From Belliella kenyensis (lineage in GTDB: Bacteria > Bacteroidota > Bacteroidia > Cytophagales > Cyclobacteriaceae): a DNA stretch of 64,000 nt. Numbering within the stretch: position 1 is the stretch's first letter; every line of letters begins with the position of its first letter. The notes beneath the pieces were generated by a model that did not search any database, had not been told where the DNA came from, and saw only the letters and a list, made by a program, of their open reading frames with translations. Position numbers and translations under genes: made by a program. The stretch spans positions 1 through 64,000 of the forward strand of contig NZ_JAKZGR010000013.1 of NCBI RefSeq assembly GCF_022549675.1, written 5' to 3'. Positions 7,850 to 17,347 of this stretch are shown in pieces.

Positions 7850-9411
7850 TGCATCTAAATTACCACTTCTTAAAATTCCTTTGCCCTGCTCTTCAAAGTA
7901 AGTTGAAGGGATTTGAAATTTTCACATGCTTTTCTCAAAATAAGGACGAATTGGTCATCGGGTGTAAAGATTCTGACCAAGAATATTTTATAAGAGCCAA
8001 TTTCCTCCCAAGTATTTCATGTCTATCTTTTCCTGATGAATTCAAAAGAGGAAAGAAAAATACGGTATCTTTATTTCCTGAATTGATTGGCCAATCCATC
8101 ACGAAGTTTGAGCTAATTCCTTTTGAAAGAGCTTTCACGATCTTACTATCTTCTGGTGACACATTACTTTTCAAGCTTCATGGGGCTCGTTGTAATATGC
8201 TATATTTTCCTAGCGGACACACTACACCTTCCAAACTTTCACGAAATGAGCTTCGTGATGACTTTCAAATCACAATTGACTCCCTATCAAAAAATCTCGA
8301 TCTGAGCTTCGAAAACTTTGAATCACTTGAGGGTAATGCATCCAAATTTATCCCAACTTTAGGTAAAGTACCCCGAGAGTGGCTAAGGTCTAAGGGATAT
8401 ATCGAGGCCAATTTAGAGGAAAAGTGGGCTTTGATTCAGACACTATTAGACATGTTGGAGTCTCCTCTCTTTTCAATTGTGAAGCATCTTGAAGGACATT
8501 ATCTCACCCTACTTCCAGAAGAAAACCCTATTTATACTTCAGCAGACCCAATAGACGCATGCAATGAGCTTTTCAGATACTTAGTGGTCATTCAAGCCTT
8601 TGAGAAAGAAAAAAATCATTGGATAAAATACTTTGAAGACATCAACAAAAAATCAAAAGCATACATACAAAAGACTGAAGAGAAGCTTTTGACTCTTGAG
8701 AATGATGCATCTCCTGCACAAATTGCAGATGTAATAATGGCAAATTTGCATCAAATACCAAAAGGGTCAGAAACTATAGAGTTGTTTAATTTTTATACCC
8801 AGAAGAACGAAAACATCAAGCTAAAAAGGGGAATCAGTCCTCAAAAAACAGCTGAAAATCTCTATCGTAAATCAAAAAATAGAAAAATAGAACTTGACCA
8901 GCTTTATCAAAATCTAAGTGACAAGGAAGCTTTGCTAGAAGACGTGCAACTTAAATTGATGAAAATCAAAGAAATAACAAATTTCAAAGCTCTAAAATCT
9001 TTCCTCAAAGATCACAACCTGATCAGTCAACAAAAAGAAAAACTAGAACAGTCTCCATTTAAGCGTTTCGAAATTGAGGGGTTTGAAGTCTTGGTAGGAA
9101 AGTCCGCAAAATCAAATGATGAGATGCTTAGATACTTTGCATGGAAAGAAGATTTGTGGCTTCATGCCAAAGATGTATCCGGCTCACATGTGATTGTGAA
9201 ATTTAAGTCGGGACTGAATTTCCCTAAATCAGTCCTTGAGAGAGCTGCTGAACTTGCAGCCTATTATTCCAAAAATAAAAATGAATCTTTAGCTCCAGTG
9301 ATATATACCCCTGTGAAGTACGTAAGAAAAGTCAAGGGATCAGCACCAGGTGCTGTAATGGTAGATAGAGAGCAAGTAATCATGGTAAGTCCTTCTGGAC
9401 CAAGAGATTGA
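7849..9411 (+). CDS. rqcH: NFACT/RqcH-family ribosome quality-control protein
   Basis: This 520-residue protein belongs to the NFACT (Rqc2/RqcH, formerly fibronectin-binding) family. The family binds obstructed large ribosomal subunits and recruits tRNA-Ala to tag stalled peptides. An N-terminal NFACT-N-like region is followed by a charged coiled-coil middle at about residues 250-420. The C-terminal NFACT-R domain contains AWKEDLWLHAKDVSGSHV and ends with KGSAPGAVMVDR, both hallmark segments. The N-terminal region is divergent, and I cannot place the DxR motif used for Ala tailing with certainty. It is the last gene of the response-regulator operon and is followed by a strong terminator. Confidence 0.85.
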   Translation: MHLNYHFLKFLCPALQSKLKGFEIFTCFSQNKDELVIGCKDSDQEYFIRANFLPSISCLSFPDEFKRGKKNTVSLFPELIGQSITKFELIPFERAFTILLSSGDTLLFKLHGARCNMLYFPSGHTTPSKLSRNELRDDFQITIDSLSKNLDLSFENFESLEGNASKFIPTLGKVPREWLRSKGYIEANLEEKWALIQTLLDMLESPLFSIVKHLEGHYLTLLPEENPIYTSADPIDACNELFRYLVVIQAFEKEKNHWIKYFEDINKKSKAYIQKTEEKLLTLENDASPAQIADVIMANLHQIPKGSETIELFNFYTQKNENIKLKRGISPQKTAENLYRKSKNRKIELDQLYQNLSDKEALLEDVQLKLMKIKEITNFKALKSFLKDHNLISQQKEKLEQSPFKRFEIEGFEVLVGKSAKSNDEMLRYFAWKEDLWLHAKDVSGSHVIVKFKSGLNFPKSVLERAAELAAYYSKNKNESLAPVIYTPVKYVRKVKGSAPGAVMVDREQVIMVSPSGPRD

Positions 9412-9545
9412 AATCAACCTAAAGACTCGATAGTTTGCAAATTAAAAAAACACTCTAGTATACTCGTGTAAGGCCATAATATGAGCAATTGAGCAAGCGC
9501 AGTTTAGAAGATTAGCTAGTTAAGCTTTCAGAGAGGTATTATAAA

Positions 9546-9587
9546 AAGAACAAAGGTCATTGAAACTAATCAATGACCTTTGTTCTT
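9546..9587. terminator. Bidirectional terminator between the RqcH-like gene and pyk
   Basis: This is a perfect 18-bp stem (AAGAACAAAGGTCATTGA and its complement) with a 6-nt AACTAA loop. It lies between convergent genes, 134 bp after the RqcH-like gene and 16 bp after the pyk stop. Short A/T runs on both sides suit termination in both directions. Confidence 0.85.
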
Positions 9588-9602
9588 ATTAATTGATAAA
9601 TA

Positions 9603-11033
9603 TTATTCAACTACATGTACTTTCATCATGTTTGTTTTTCCCTTTACACTCAAAGGCATACTAGCTGTATTGATAATGACATCACCAGTTTTCACATGAC
9701 CATCATCTTTCAATTGATCTTGAATATCATTGAAAGTAGCATCAGTCGACACATTGCTTTCATAATAGTAAGCCCTGACTCCCCAGACCAAACTTAATTG
9801 AGTAAGCAATGGCTTGTTTCTTGTAAAAATAAAAGTATTCGCTTTTGGCCTATGAGAAGCAATTCTAAATGCAGTAAAGCCAGAAGAAGTGATTCCCACT
9901 ATTGCCTTGGCATTCACATTTCTAGAGATTCTAGAGGCCATCAAAATCAGATTGTTGGACAAAAAAGTCTTATCATCTTCAGGAATTTTATAAAGATTGT
10001 GATAGACATCTGAATTTTCTTCAATATAACCAATGATAGAACTCATGGCCTTCACGGCATTGACGGGGAAGTTACCTGAAGCCGTCTCAGCCGATAACAT
10101 CACCGCATCAGCTCCATCCAAGACAGCAGTTGCGACGTCATTAGTTTCTGCACGAGTAGGGCGAGGGTTGACTATCATACTTTCGAGCATTTGAGTAGCT
10201 ATAATGACTGGCTTACATGCAAGTTTACATTTTTCAACCATTTTCTTTTGCCAAAGAGGAACCATTTGCATTGGAACTTCTACACCAAGATCCCCTCTAG
10301 CTACCATGATAGCATCCGTAGCCTCGATGATGGAGTCTATATTTTCAAGAGCCTCTGGTTTTTCGATTTTAGCTACTATTTTGCAGTGCTTACCTGCCTT
10401 TTCGATTCTATTTCTAAGATCATATATATCTTCTGCTGATCTTACAAAAGACAAAGCGATCCAATCTACGTCATTTTCCAATCCAAAAGCCAAATCTTCA
10501 ATATCCTTTTCAGTAAGCGAAGGGGCAGAGACTTTGGTATTGGGAAGATTGATGCCTTTTCTTGATTTCAAGATACCTCCATGGATTACTGTGCAGTTCA
10601 CATTCTTTCCATCTGTACTGTTGACTACAAGTTCTAGGTTTCCATCATCTATTAGAATCCTATCACCTGTGACCACGTCATTGGGAAGGTTTTGGTAGAC
10701 AGTGCTCACCAATTTTGACGTTCCTACTACTGGATCATTCGTGATGGTGATGAGATCACCAGGGTTGATCTCCACTCCATTGTTTTCTACTTCACCTACT
10801 CTGATTTTTGGTCCTTGAAGGTCTTGAAGTATTCCTAGAGAAAGGTTATGATCTTTATTGATCTTTCTGATCATGCCAATCACTTTGGCGTGACCTTCAT
10901 GATTTCCATGAGAAAAATTCAATCTGAACACATTCGCTCCAGCTTGCGCTAGGTTGTATAGTGATTCTTCATTGTTGGAAGCAGGGCCTACGGTAGCCAA
11001 AATCTTTGTTTTATTAAAGACAGATGCACTCAT
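9603..11033 (-). CDS. pyk: Pyruvate kinase
   Basis: This enzyme converts phosphoenolpyruvate and ADP to pyruvate and ATP. The 476-residue protein starts TKILATVGPASNN and continues with FRLNFSHG. It carries LQDLQGPKIRVG, the active-site IVAKIEKPEALENID, the metal-binding MVARGDLGVE and IIATQMLESMI followed by PRPTRAE. These are the full family signatures. The C-terminal regulatory domain is present. The gene lies 14 bp after the IPExxxVDY-type gene on the same strand and is probably co-transcribed from a promoter near 11500. It ends at a strong bidirectional hairpin. Confidence 0.97.
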   Translation of the reverse strand: MSASVFNKTKILATVGPASNNEESLYNLAQAGANVFRLNFSHGNHEGHAKVIGMIRKINKDHNLSLGILQDLQGPKIRVGEVENNGVEINPGDLITITNDPVVGTSKLVSTVYQNLPNDVVTGDRILIDDGNLELVVNSTDGKNVNCTVIHGGILKSRKGINLPNTKVSAPSLTEKDIEDLAFGLENDVDWIALSFVRSAEDIYDLRNRIEKAGKHCKIVAKIEKPEALENIDSIIEATDAIMVARGDLGVEVPMQMVPLWQKKMVEKCKLACKPVIIATQMLESMIVNPRPTRAETNDVATAVLDGADAVMLSAETASGNFPVNAVKAMSSIIGYIEENSDVYHNLYKIPEDDKTFLSNNLILMASRISRNVNAKAIVGITSSGFTAFRIASHRPKANTFIFTRNKPLLTQLSLVWGVRAYYYESNVSTDATFNDIQDQLKDDGHVKTGDVIINTASMPLSVKGKTNMMKVHVVE

Positions 11034-11047
11034 TGGTAATTCTCGTT

Positions 11048-11476
11048 TTAATAGGTTAAAAGGTTTTCTTTCGATTTAATTTTATTAACATCCAATTTGA
11101 CGACATTTTGGATCAGGTTACTTTTTGATAAGCGCTCAATATACAGATTAATATCCAATTCTTCGGTGTAATCTTGAATTAGTAAGAAGTAGTCCATTAT
11201 CTTCAATTCAGGTATAAGATACCTTACATTCACATTTTGATTGACTGATCTGTTTTTGAGAAGCTGTACATAACCATGTTCTTTTTCAATCATATATTGA
11301 GAAATTATCATGGCTGTATCATCCAAGAACTGAAGTTCAAAATCCTTTGATTTGACAAGGTTCATATCTAAACAATTGTTGATCACCCAAGCCATTTTAT
11401 AGTCCTTGAGTGGTGCTATGAAGCCCAAAAGTTCAAAATCGTATATGTTGTCTACAAGTAATTTTGTTTTCTTCAT
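11048..11476 (-). CDS. IPExxxVDY-like family protein
   Basis: This is a 142-residue soluble protein. It contains LIPELKIMDYFLLIQ near residue 85, matching the motif for which the Bacteroidota IPExxxVDY family is named, with Met instead of Val. The start MKKTKLLVDNIYDFELLGF is also typical. Biochemical function is unknown. The family is usually found beside pyruvate kinase or the acpP-fabF-rnc cluster, as here, hinting at a link to central carbon or lipid metabolism (inference). It leads the minus-strand pair with pyk and is divergent from acpP. Confidence 0.8.
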   Translation of the reverse strand: MKKTKLLVDNIYDFELLGFIAPLKDYKMAWVINNCLDMNLVKSKDFELQFLDDTAMIISQYMIEKEHGYVQLLKNRSVNQNVNVRYLIPELKIMDYFLLIQDYTEELDINLYIERLSKSNLIQNVVKLDVNKIKSKENLLTY

Positions 11477-11495
11477 TCAGGAAGAATTTAAAAAA

Positions 11496-11503
11496 CAAAG
11501 TTA
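11496..11503 (-). promoter_or_regulatory. -7 box for the IPExxxVDY-like gene and pyk
   Basis: The minus strand reads TAACTTTG, an exact TAnnTTTG match 19 nt before the ATG. Upstream only a partial -33 (CTTG/TTGA) is seen. Confidence 0.5.
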
Positions 11504-11563
11504 AAAATAATCCTTCAACTTCAAGGTGGTAACGCAATAACTTGAATTTACTTGTCAGTTTTT

Positions 11564-11595
11564 TTTGGCAATAAGGGGATAAATATATTTCTTTG
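11564..11595 (+). promoter_or_regulatory. Promoter of acpP
   Basis: TTTG at 11564-11567 is followed after 20 nt by TTTCTTTG at 11588-11595. The latter is one mismatch from TAnnTTTG. The spacing fits the Bacteroidota sigma-A type, and the acpP start lies 30 nt further on. Confidence 0.65.
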
Positions 11596-11625
11596 CGAAG
11601 TGTTATAAAATAAACTGATAACAAA

Positions 11626-11862
11626 ATGTCTGAAATTGCACAAAAAGTAAAAGCCATTATCGTTGATAAGTTAGGCGTAGAAGAATCTGAAGTTACTCCT
11701 GAGGCTAGCTTCACAAACGATCTAGGTGCTGACTCACTAGATACGGTAGAACTAATTATGGAATTCGAAAAAGAATTCAACATTTCTATTCCAGACGACC
11801 AAGCTGAGCAAATCGGCACTGTAGGTCAAGCTATCAGCTATCTGGAAGCAAACGTTAAATAA
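11626..11862 (+). CDS. acpP: Acyl carrier protein
   Basis: This 78-residue acidic protein carries the growing acyl chain in fatty acid synthesis. The phosphopantetheine attachment Ser37 lies in [10 protein letters not shown], and the helical pattern and length are standard. It is followed 21 bp later by fabF and then rnc, the common acpP-fabF-rnc order in Bacteroidota. Transcription probably starts from the promoter at 11564-11595. Confidence 0.97.
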   Translation: MSEIAQKVKAIIVDKLGVEESEVTPEASFTNDLGADSLDTVELIMEFEKEFNISIPDDQAEQIGTVGQAISYLEANVK

Positions 11863-11883
11863 ATAATCACTTAAAATTCATTT

Positions 11884-13137
11884 ATGAATTTAAGAAGAGT
11901 TGTAGTAACAGGTATTGGCGCCCTTACACCAATTGGTAACACCGTTCCTGAGTTTTGGGAAGGGCTGACAAGTGGTGTAAGCGGTGCTGCGCCTATTACT
12001 AGATTCGATGCTACTTTGTTCAAGACACAGTTTGCTTGTGAGGTCAAAGGCCTCAATGTAGAAGACTTCATTGACAGAAAAGAAGCTCGAAAAATGGATC
12101 CATTCACACAATATGCCATGATTGCTGTGGATGAAGCTATGAAAGATTCAGGTTTGGATCTAGAAAAAATCAACCTAAATAGAGCTGGAGTCATTTGGGG
12201 ATCAGGTATTGGAGGTCTTAAGACTTTCCAAGATGAAGTTGTAGATTTTGCTAATGGAGATGGTACTCCTAGGTTCAATCCATTTTTCATTCCAAAAATG
12301 ATCGCTGACATTAGCACAGGATTCCTTTCGATAAAATATGGTTTCAAAGGGCCAAATTTTGTCACTGTATCAGCCTGTGCTTCTGGAACGAATGCATTAA
12401 TAGATGCTTTTAACTACATAAGACTAGGTAAGGCAGATGTTTTTATTTCTGGAGGATCAGAAGCTGCTGTAACAGAAGCAGGTATCGGAGGATTCAATGC
12501 GATGAAAGCCTTATCTCAAAGAAATGATGATCCTCAGTCAGCATCTAGACCTTTTGACAAAGATCGAGATGGTTTTGTGCTTGGAGAGGGTGCTGGTGCA
12601 CTTATCTTAGAAGAGTACGAGCATGCTAAGGCTAGAGGAGCAAAAATCTATGCAGAGTTGGTAGGTGGCGGGATGACCGCAGATGCTCATCACATTACAG
12701 CCCCACACCCAGAAGGTGAAGGTGCAGCAAATGTAATGAAATATGCATTAGAAGATGCAGGACTTAGCCCTGAAGACATTGACTATGTCAATGTACATGG
12801 TACTTCCACACCATTGGGTGATGTAAGTGAAGTCAAAGCCATTCAAAAAGTATTTGGTGAGCATGCTTATAATATGAATATCAGCAGCACCAAATCAATG
12901 ACAGGCCACCTTCTTGGTGCAGCGGGTGCTATTGAAGCCATTGCTTCTGTACTATCCGTACAAAACGACATCGTCCCTCCTACTATCAATCATTTTACGG
13001 ATGACGAAAGTTTTGACAGCAAGTTGAATCTTACTTTCAACAAAGCTCAAAAAAGAGAAGTAAGAGCCGCTTTGAGTAATACTTTTGGATTTGGTGGACA
13101 CAACTGTTCCATTATTTTCAAAAAAATCACGGTGTAA
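11884..13137 (+). CDS. fabF: Beta-ketoacyl-ACP synthase II
   Basis: This condensing enzyme elongates acyl-ACP with malonyl-ACP. The 417-residue protein shows the nucleophile Cys165 in TVSACASGTNA. The first catalytic His is in VNVHGTSTPLGD, the conserved Lys follows in SSTKSMTGHLLGAAGA, and the second His follows the Lys. NTFGFGGHN at the C-terminus is also diagnostic. It sits between acpP, its substrate carrier, and rnc, whose start is 2 bp beyond the fabF stop, so all three probably form one transcript. Confidence 0.97.
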   Translation: MNLRRVVVTGIGALTPIGNTVPEFWEGLTSGVSGAAPITRFDATLFKTQFACEVKGLNVEDFIDRKEARKMDPFTQYAMIAVDEAMKDSGLDLEKINLNRAGVIWGSGIGGLKTFQDEVVDFANGDGTPRFNPFFIPKMIADISTGFLSIKYGFKGPNFVTVSACASGTNALIDAFNYIRLGKADVFISGGSEAAVTEAGIGGFNAMKALSQRNDDPQSASRPFDKDRDGFVLGEGAGALILEEYEHAKARGAKIYAELVGGGMTADAHHITAPHPEGEGAANVMKYALEDAGLSPEDIDYVNVHGTSTPLGDVSEVKAIQKVFGEHAYNMNISSTKSMTGHLLGAAGAIEAIASVLSVQNDIVPPTINHFTDDESFDSKLNLTFNKAQKREVRAALSNTFGFGGHNCSIIFKKITV

Positions 13138-13139
13138 CC

Positions 13140-13880
13140 TTGAGACTTTCACGATTACTCAGATTACAAGCGCTACTTTATAATAAAAATGAAAAAAGGC
13201 TTGCTGCCTCCATCAAACATATGGTGGGCAGTAAGCCTTTTAACTTGGCTCTTTACAAACTAGCTATCAAGCATGCTTCAGTAGCTGATGAAAGCATCAA
13301 TGGACTCAAGCTATCCAATGAAAGATTGGAATTCTTGGGTGATGCAGTCTTGGGAGCTATTGTAGCAGAATTTTTGTATCTAAAATTCCCCTATAGAGAT
13401 GAGGGATTTTTGACAGAGACTAGGTCCAGAATCGTCAATAGAGAAGCTCTAAATCAAATCGCTATCAAAATAGGGCTTGCTAAACTCATCAATGAAGAAC
13501 TGAAAAACAAAAATGTAATTGGTAATAAATCCATCAATGGAGATACACTTGAAGCACTAATTGGTGCTATCTACCTTGATAGAGGTTACAAATTCACAAA
13601 GAAATTTATCCTCAAAAGGATAATCATTCACTTCGATGTAGATAACATCATCACAACTACAAGCAATTTCAAAAGCAAACTCATAGAATGGGCTCAAAAA
13701 GAATCCAAAGACATAGAGTTCAAGCTTTTGTCTGTCAATGGTACGCAGCGGTTCAAGGAATTTGAAATCGAAGTGATCGTAGAAAATAAAATCATCACTA
13801 CTGGAAAGGGTGCTACCAAGAAAAAAGCAGAACAAGAAGCTTCGAAAAACGCCTGCGAAAACCTAAATATTCCTATTTAG
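13140..13880 (+). CDS. rnc: Ribonuclease III
   Basis: This is a double-strand RNA endonuclease for rRNA and mRNA processing. The catalytic signature ERLEFLGDAVLGAIVAEFLY is present, with a later metal-binding Asp/Glu in NGDTLEALIGAIYLDRG. A C-terminal double-stranded-RNA-binding domain contains the helix GKGATKKKAEQEASKNACENL. The length is 246 residues. I place the start at TTG 13140, immediately after the fabF stop, because RLLRL and the AASIKHMVG segment look native. An internal ATG at codon 28 is the alternative and would remove that conserved part. Confidence 0.93.
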   Translation: MRLSRLLRLQALLYNKNEKRLAASIKHMVGSKPFNLALYKLAIKHASVADESINGLKLSNERLEFLGDAVLGAIVAEFLYLKFPYRDEGFLTETRSRIVNREALNQIAIKIGLAKLINEELKNKNVIGNKSINGDTLEALIGAIYLDRGYKFTKKFILKRIIIHFDVDNIITTTSNFKSKLIEWAQKESKDIEFKLLSVNGTQRFKEFEIEVIVENKIITTGKGATKKKAEQEASKNACENLNIPI

Positions 13881-13885
13881 ATACT

Positions 13886-13893
13886 TATCTTTG
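13886..13893 (+). promoter_or_regulatory. Candidate -7 box of nadE
   Basis: TATCTTTG is an exact TAnnTTTG match 30 nt before the nadE ATG. No TTTG is found at the expected -33 distance, which would fall in the rnc 3' end. Confidence 0.35.
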
Positions 13894-13923
13894 GAGTTAA
13901 CGTTTTAGGGAATATCTCAAATT

Positions 13924-15774
13924 ATGTCATCCAAACTAAAGATTGCACTAGCTACTGTCAACCAAACCCCTTTGGATTGGAAAGGAAATATAAAAAACAT
14001 TTCTAGAAGCATAGATGAAGCAAAATCTCGAGGGGTAGAACTTTTATGTTTTCCAGAATTAGCCATCACAGGATATGGTAGCGAAGATCTTTTTTTGAGC
14101 TACTGGTACCCTCAAAAAGCGCTGGAACAACTTAAGCAAATCATTCCAATGTGTGAGAATATCACCATTGCTGTAGGGCTTCCTGTCAGAATACAAGAAG
14201 TGGTTTATAATTGCATAGCTGTGGTAGAAAACAAACAGCTAATGGGATTTGTGGCTAAGCAGTTTATGGCGATTGATGGAGTACATTATGAGTTCAGATG
14301 GTTCACTCCATGGAAAGCCAATGAGACCACCTCTTATGAATTTGATGGAGAATGCATACCATTTGGCGACATCATTTTTGAGAAAAATGGATTAAGGTAT
14401 GGGTTCGAAATCTGTGAAGATGCTTGGAGAGGAAAATTACGTCCGGGCTACAGGTTAAAAGAGAAAAAGATTGATCTTATATTCAACCCCAGCGCAAGTC
14501 ATTTTGCCATGGGGAAAAGTAAGACTAGAGAAGATCTTGTGTGCTTCTCTTCAAAAGAATTTGATGCCACATACTTTTACATCAACCTCCTAGGGAATGA
14601 ATCTGGTAAAATGATTTTTGACGGTGAGACCTTGATTTCGAAGGCAGGAAAGCTAATCTTCAAAAATCGGCTACTATCATTTGAGGACTACCAAGTTTCC
14701 ATTTTTGAATATGATCACCAAAAATCCAATTATCCAGAAATAACAAGTTCTCATGACAAAAATCAGGAATTTGTCCAAGCAGCTTCCTTGGGATTATTTG
14801 ATTATTTAAGAAAAAGTAGAAGTAGCGGTTTCGTACTTTCTCTGAGCGGAGGAGCTGATTCTTCAAGCATAGCCATCCTCGTAGCAGAAATGGTCAAGAG
14901 AGGAGTTGCTGAACTTGGGATTAAAACTTTTCTCAGTAAACTGAATTTAAAAATAGAAAAATTAGGTGATGATCCATCCAAGGATATCATGACTCAAATT
15001 CTAACTACGGCATATCAAGGTACTGAAAATTCATCCAAAGAGACATTCGAAAGTGCAAAACTTCTTGCTAAGAGTATAGGTGCTACATTCTATGACTGGG
15101 AGATCGGTACAGAAGTGAAATCCTACACTCAAAAAATCGAAAAGGCTATCGGTAGGAAACTAACCTGGGATAAAGATGATTTGGCACTTCAAAATATTCA
15201 AGCACGTAGCAGATCTCCCATTATATGGATGCTTGCAAATATAAAGAATGCATTGCTCCTAACTACCTCAAACAGAAGTGAAGGTGATGTAGGATATGCA
15301 ACTATGGATGGCGATACCTCTGGAAGTATCTCTCCCATCGCTGGTGTGGACAAAGCTTTCATTCTTCAATGGCTCCGATGGGCAGAAAATGAACTTGGTC
15401 ACCATGGTTTGAAATATGTAAATGCTCTCCAACCGTCCGCAGAACTTAGACCTTTGGACAATCATCAAACTGATGAAGATGATCTCATGCCTTATCCTAC
15501 CATTTTAGAAATCGAAAAACTTGCTATCAAAGACAAAAGATCTCCCATAGCTATTTATTTGATTTTAAAAGATGAACTAGGCTTAGAGGATGAGTTGCTC
15601 AAATCCTATATTAGAAAATTCTTCAGGCTTTGGTCTAGAAATCAATGGAAAAGAGAACGGATAGCCCCCTCCTTTCATCTAGATGAATTTAGTGTAGATC
15701 CAAGGTCTTGGTATAGGTTTCCTATTTTGTCAGGTGGTTTTGAAGTCGAGTTAGAAGAATTAGATTCATATTGA
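13924..15774 (+). CDS. nadE: Glutamine-dependent NAD+ synthetase
   Basis: This enzyme makes NAD+ from deamido-NAD using glutamine as ammonia source. The N-terminal nitrilase-type domain carries the Glu45-Lys112-Cys164 triad, in CFPELAITGYG, VAKQFMA and FEICEDAW. The C-terminal synthetase domain has the P-loop LSLSGGADSSS and later TTSNRSEGDVGYATMDGDTSG. At 616 residues it matches the two-domain, self-sufficient form, so no separate glutaminase is needed. The 43-bp gap after rnc contains a TATCTTTG box, so it may have its own promoter. Confidence 0.96.
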   Translation: MSSKLKIALATVNQTPLDWKGNIKNISRSIDEAKSRGVELLCFPELAITGYGSEDLFLSYWYPQKALEQLKQIIPMCENITIAVGLPVRIQEVVYNCIAVVENKQLMGFVAKQFMAIDGVHYEFRWFTPWKANETTSYEFDGECIPFGDIIFEKNGLRYGFEICEDAWRGKLRPGYRLKEKKIDLIFNPSASHFAMGKSKTREDLVCFSSKEFDATYFYINLLGNESGKMIFDGETLISKAGKLIFKNRLLSFEDYQVSIFEYDHQKSNYPEITSSHDKNQEFVQAASLGLFDYLRKSRSSGFVLSLSGGADSSSIAILVAEMVKRGVAELGIKTFLSKLNLKIEKLGDDPSKDIMTQILTTAYQGTENSSKETFESAKLLAKSIGATFYDWEIGTEVKSYTQKIEKAIGRKLTWDKDDLALQNIQARSRSPIIWMLANIKNALLLTTSNRSEGDVGYATMDGDTSGSISPIAGVDKAFILQWLRWAENELGHHGLKYVNALQPSAELRPLDNHQTDEDDLMPYPTILEIEKLAIKDKRSPIAIYLILKDELGLEDELLKSYIRKFFRLWSRNQWKRERIAPSFHLDEFSVDPRSWYRFPILSGGFEVELEELDSY

Positions 15775-15844
15775 TCAAAATTTAAAATTATTACTCGCGT
15801 TCTTATTTGATATTGCGCATATTTGATTTAGAAAAAATAAAAAA

Positions 15845-16951
15845 ATGGTAAATAACATTTTGAATTATATAGTATGGAGTCCAGATCAAGCAGTTATCCC
15901 TGGATTTGATAGGCTCAGATGGTATAGCTTACTTTTTGCTCTTGGTTTCATTATCTCGCAGCAGATCATGGTTTATATTTTCAAAAAAGAAGGCCAAAAT
16001 CCTCAATTGGTAGACAAGCTTACCATCTACATGGTATTGGCTACGATCATAGGGGCAAGATTAGGTCACGTATTATTTTATGAACCAGAAAAATATTTGA
16101 GCAATCCCATCGACATCTTAAAAGTATGGGAAGGTGGACTTGCAAGTCATGGTGCCGCTATCGCTATACTCATTGCCCTATTCATGTATGCCAAGAAGAC
16201 TCCTGGACAATCTTATCTTTGGGTAGTAGACCGGATAGTGATCGTAGTTGCTATGACAGGTGCTTTGATTAGGATTGGGAATTTGATGAATTCAGAAATT
16301 GGAGGTAAAGAAACAAATAATGATTCTGGTTTTGTTTTTGCAAGAGATACGGAAGAAGCATTGGAAACTTTGCGTTTACCACTTCAAAATGTGAATGCTT
16401 ACAAGCCATCTGACAGACAATCTGAGCTTGTAGGAAATGGAATAGTACCTGTAAATTTCGACATAGAAATAGTAAAAGGAGGCTTTGAAGAAAAAGATTT
16501 GCGTACAGCAATTGAAACTGATGTCAAGTATATTTTGACACGATTCAGAAGTTCGCAGAAATATCTGGCGGAAGATCCTAGCAAGGCCTTAGATTACAGC
16601 GTCACGGATGAAGGAAGTACTTATTTGGTCACGGTCAAAACCTTTGGCAAGGCGAGATATCCCACTCAAATATATGAATCACTTTCATATTTCTTAATTT
16701 TCTTGATCTTGTATCTCATCTGGAACAAATACAAAGAAAGATTACCTGATGGATTATTTTTGGGTATATTTCTTATATCAGTTTTTGGAATGAGATTTAT
16801 TTGGGAATTTCTCAAAGAAAATCAAGTAGACTTTGAAGAAGGCTTACAATTCAACATGGGTCAAACTTTAAGTGTACCATTGGTGATCGGTGGGGTGGTA
16901 TTAATCATCATGGCTGCTAAAAAAGGCTTAAAACCACCTCAAAACCAATAG
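15845..16951 (+). CDS. lgt: Prolipoprotein diacylglyceryl transferase with enlarged loop
   Basis: This integral membrane enzyme attaches diacylglycerol to the lipobox Cys of prolipoproteins. Conserved pieces are RWYSLLFALGF, GARLGHVLFYEP, EGGLASHGAAIAI and the signature LIRIGNLMNSEIGG. The late ARYPTQIYES segment corresponds to the family RHPSQLYE motif. At 368 residues it exceeds the usual 260-290. The excess is a charged, soluble stretch at about residues 165-265 between the signature and the ARYPTQIYES segment, probably a periplasmic loop. Related Bacteroidota enzymes also carry enlarged loops. It converges with yidD at once, with no bases between the stops. Confidence 0.94.
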   Translation: MVNNILNYIVWSPDQAVIPGFDRLRWYSLLFALGFIISQQIMVYIFKKEGQNPQLVDKLTIYMVLATIIGARLGHVLFYEPEKYLSNPIDILKVWEGGLASHGAAIAILIALFMYAKKTPGQSYLWVVDRIVIVVAMTGALIRIGNLMNSEIGGKETNNDSGFVFARDTEEALETLRLPLQNVNAYKPSDRQSELVGNGIVPVNFDIEIVKGGFEEKDLRTAIETDVKYILTRFRSSQKYLAEDPSKALDYSVTDEGSTYLVTVKTFGKARYPTQIYESLSYFLIFLILYLIWNKYKERLPDGLFLGIFLISVFGMRFIWEFLKENQVDFEEGLQFNMGQTLSVPLVIGGVVLIIMAAKKGLKPPQNQ

Positions 16952-17233
16952 CTAAGGAACTGGGTCATGCCCATGCCCCCCCCATGGATGGCACTTGGAA
17001 ATGCGCTTAATACCCAGCCAGCCACCTTTGATCACACCATGTTTCATGATAGCTTCTTTCATATAATGACTACACGTAGGTGTATATCTGCAAGATGGCG
17101 GAAATAAGGGGGAAATGGCGTATTGATAAAACAATACTGGTAGAATAGCGATTTTACGAAATAGAGTCTTCAATGAGGCAATCTTTGGTGCGTGATTTAA
17201 GATCAAACATACGATTTCTATATTAAATTCCAT
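16952..17233 (-). CDS. yidD: Membrane protein insertion efficiency factor YidD
   Basis: This small, basic, membrane-associated protein assists YidC-type insertion. The core [28 protein letters not shown] and then [23 protein letters not shown] is the complete family signature, with three conserved Cys residues. The length of 93 residues is normal, with a roughly 25-residue N-terminal extension before the core. It is transcribed toward lgt, and the two stop codons abut. Confidence 0.95.
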   Translation of the reverse strand: MEFNIEIVCLILNHAPKIASLKTLFRKIAILPVLFYQYAISPLFPPSCRYTPTCSHYMKEAIMKHGVIKGGWLGIKRISKCHPWGGHGHDPVP

Positions 17234-17347
17234 TAAAGTATTCTATCTCAGCTCCGGCTCAATATTATATTCAAATATATCATTAACATGAATTTGCCTT
17301 AACTAAGCAACAAAAAATCAATAAATAAACCTTTTGTCATAAAAAAA

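Noticed and set aside
10204-10698. 164-codon plus-strand frame inside pyk
   Set aside because: It is antisense to a fully conserved pyruvate kinase region and has no family resemblance or promoter.
11871-12365. 164-codon minus-strand frame over fabF
   Set aside because: It is antisense to the fabF start and active-site region; no family match.
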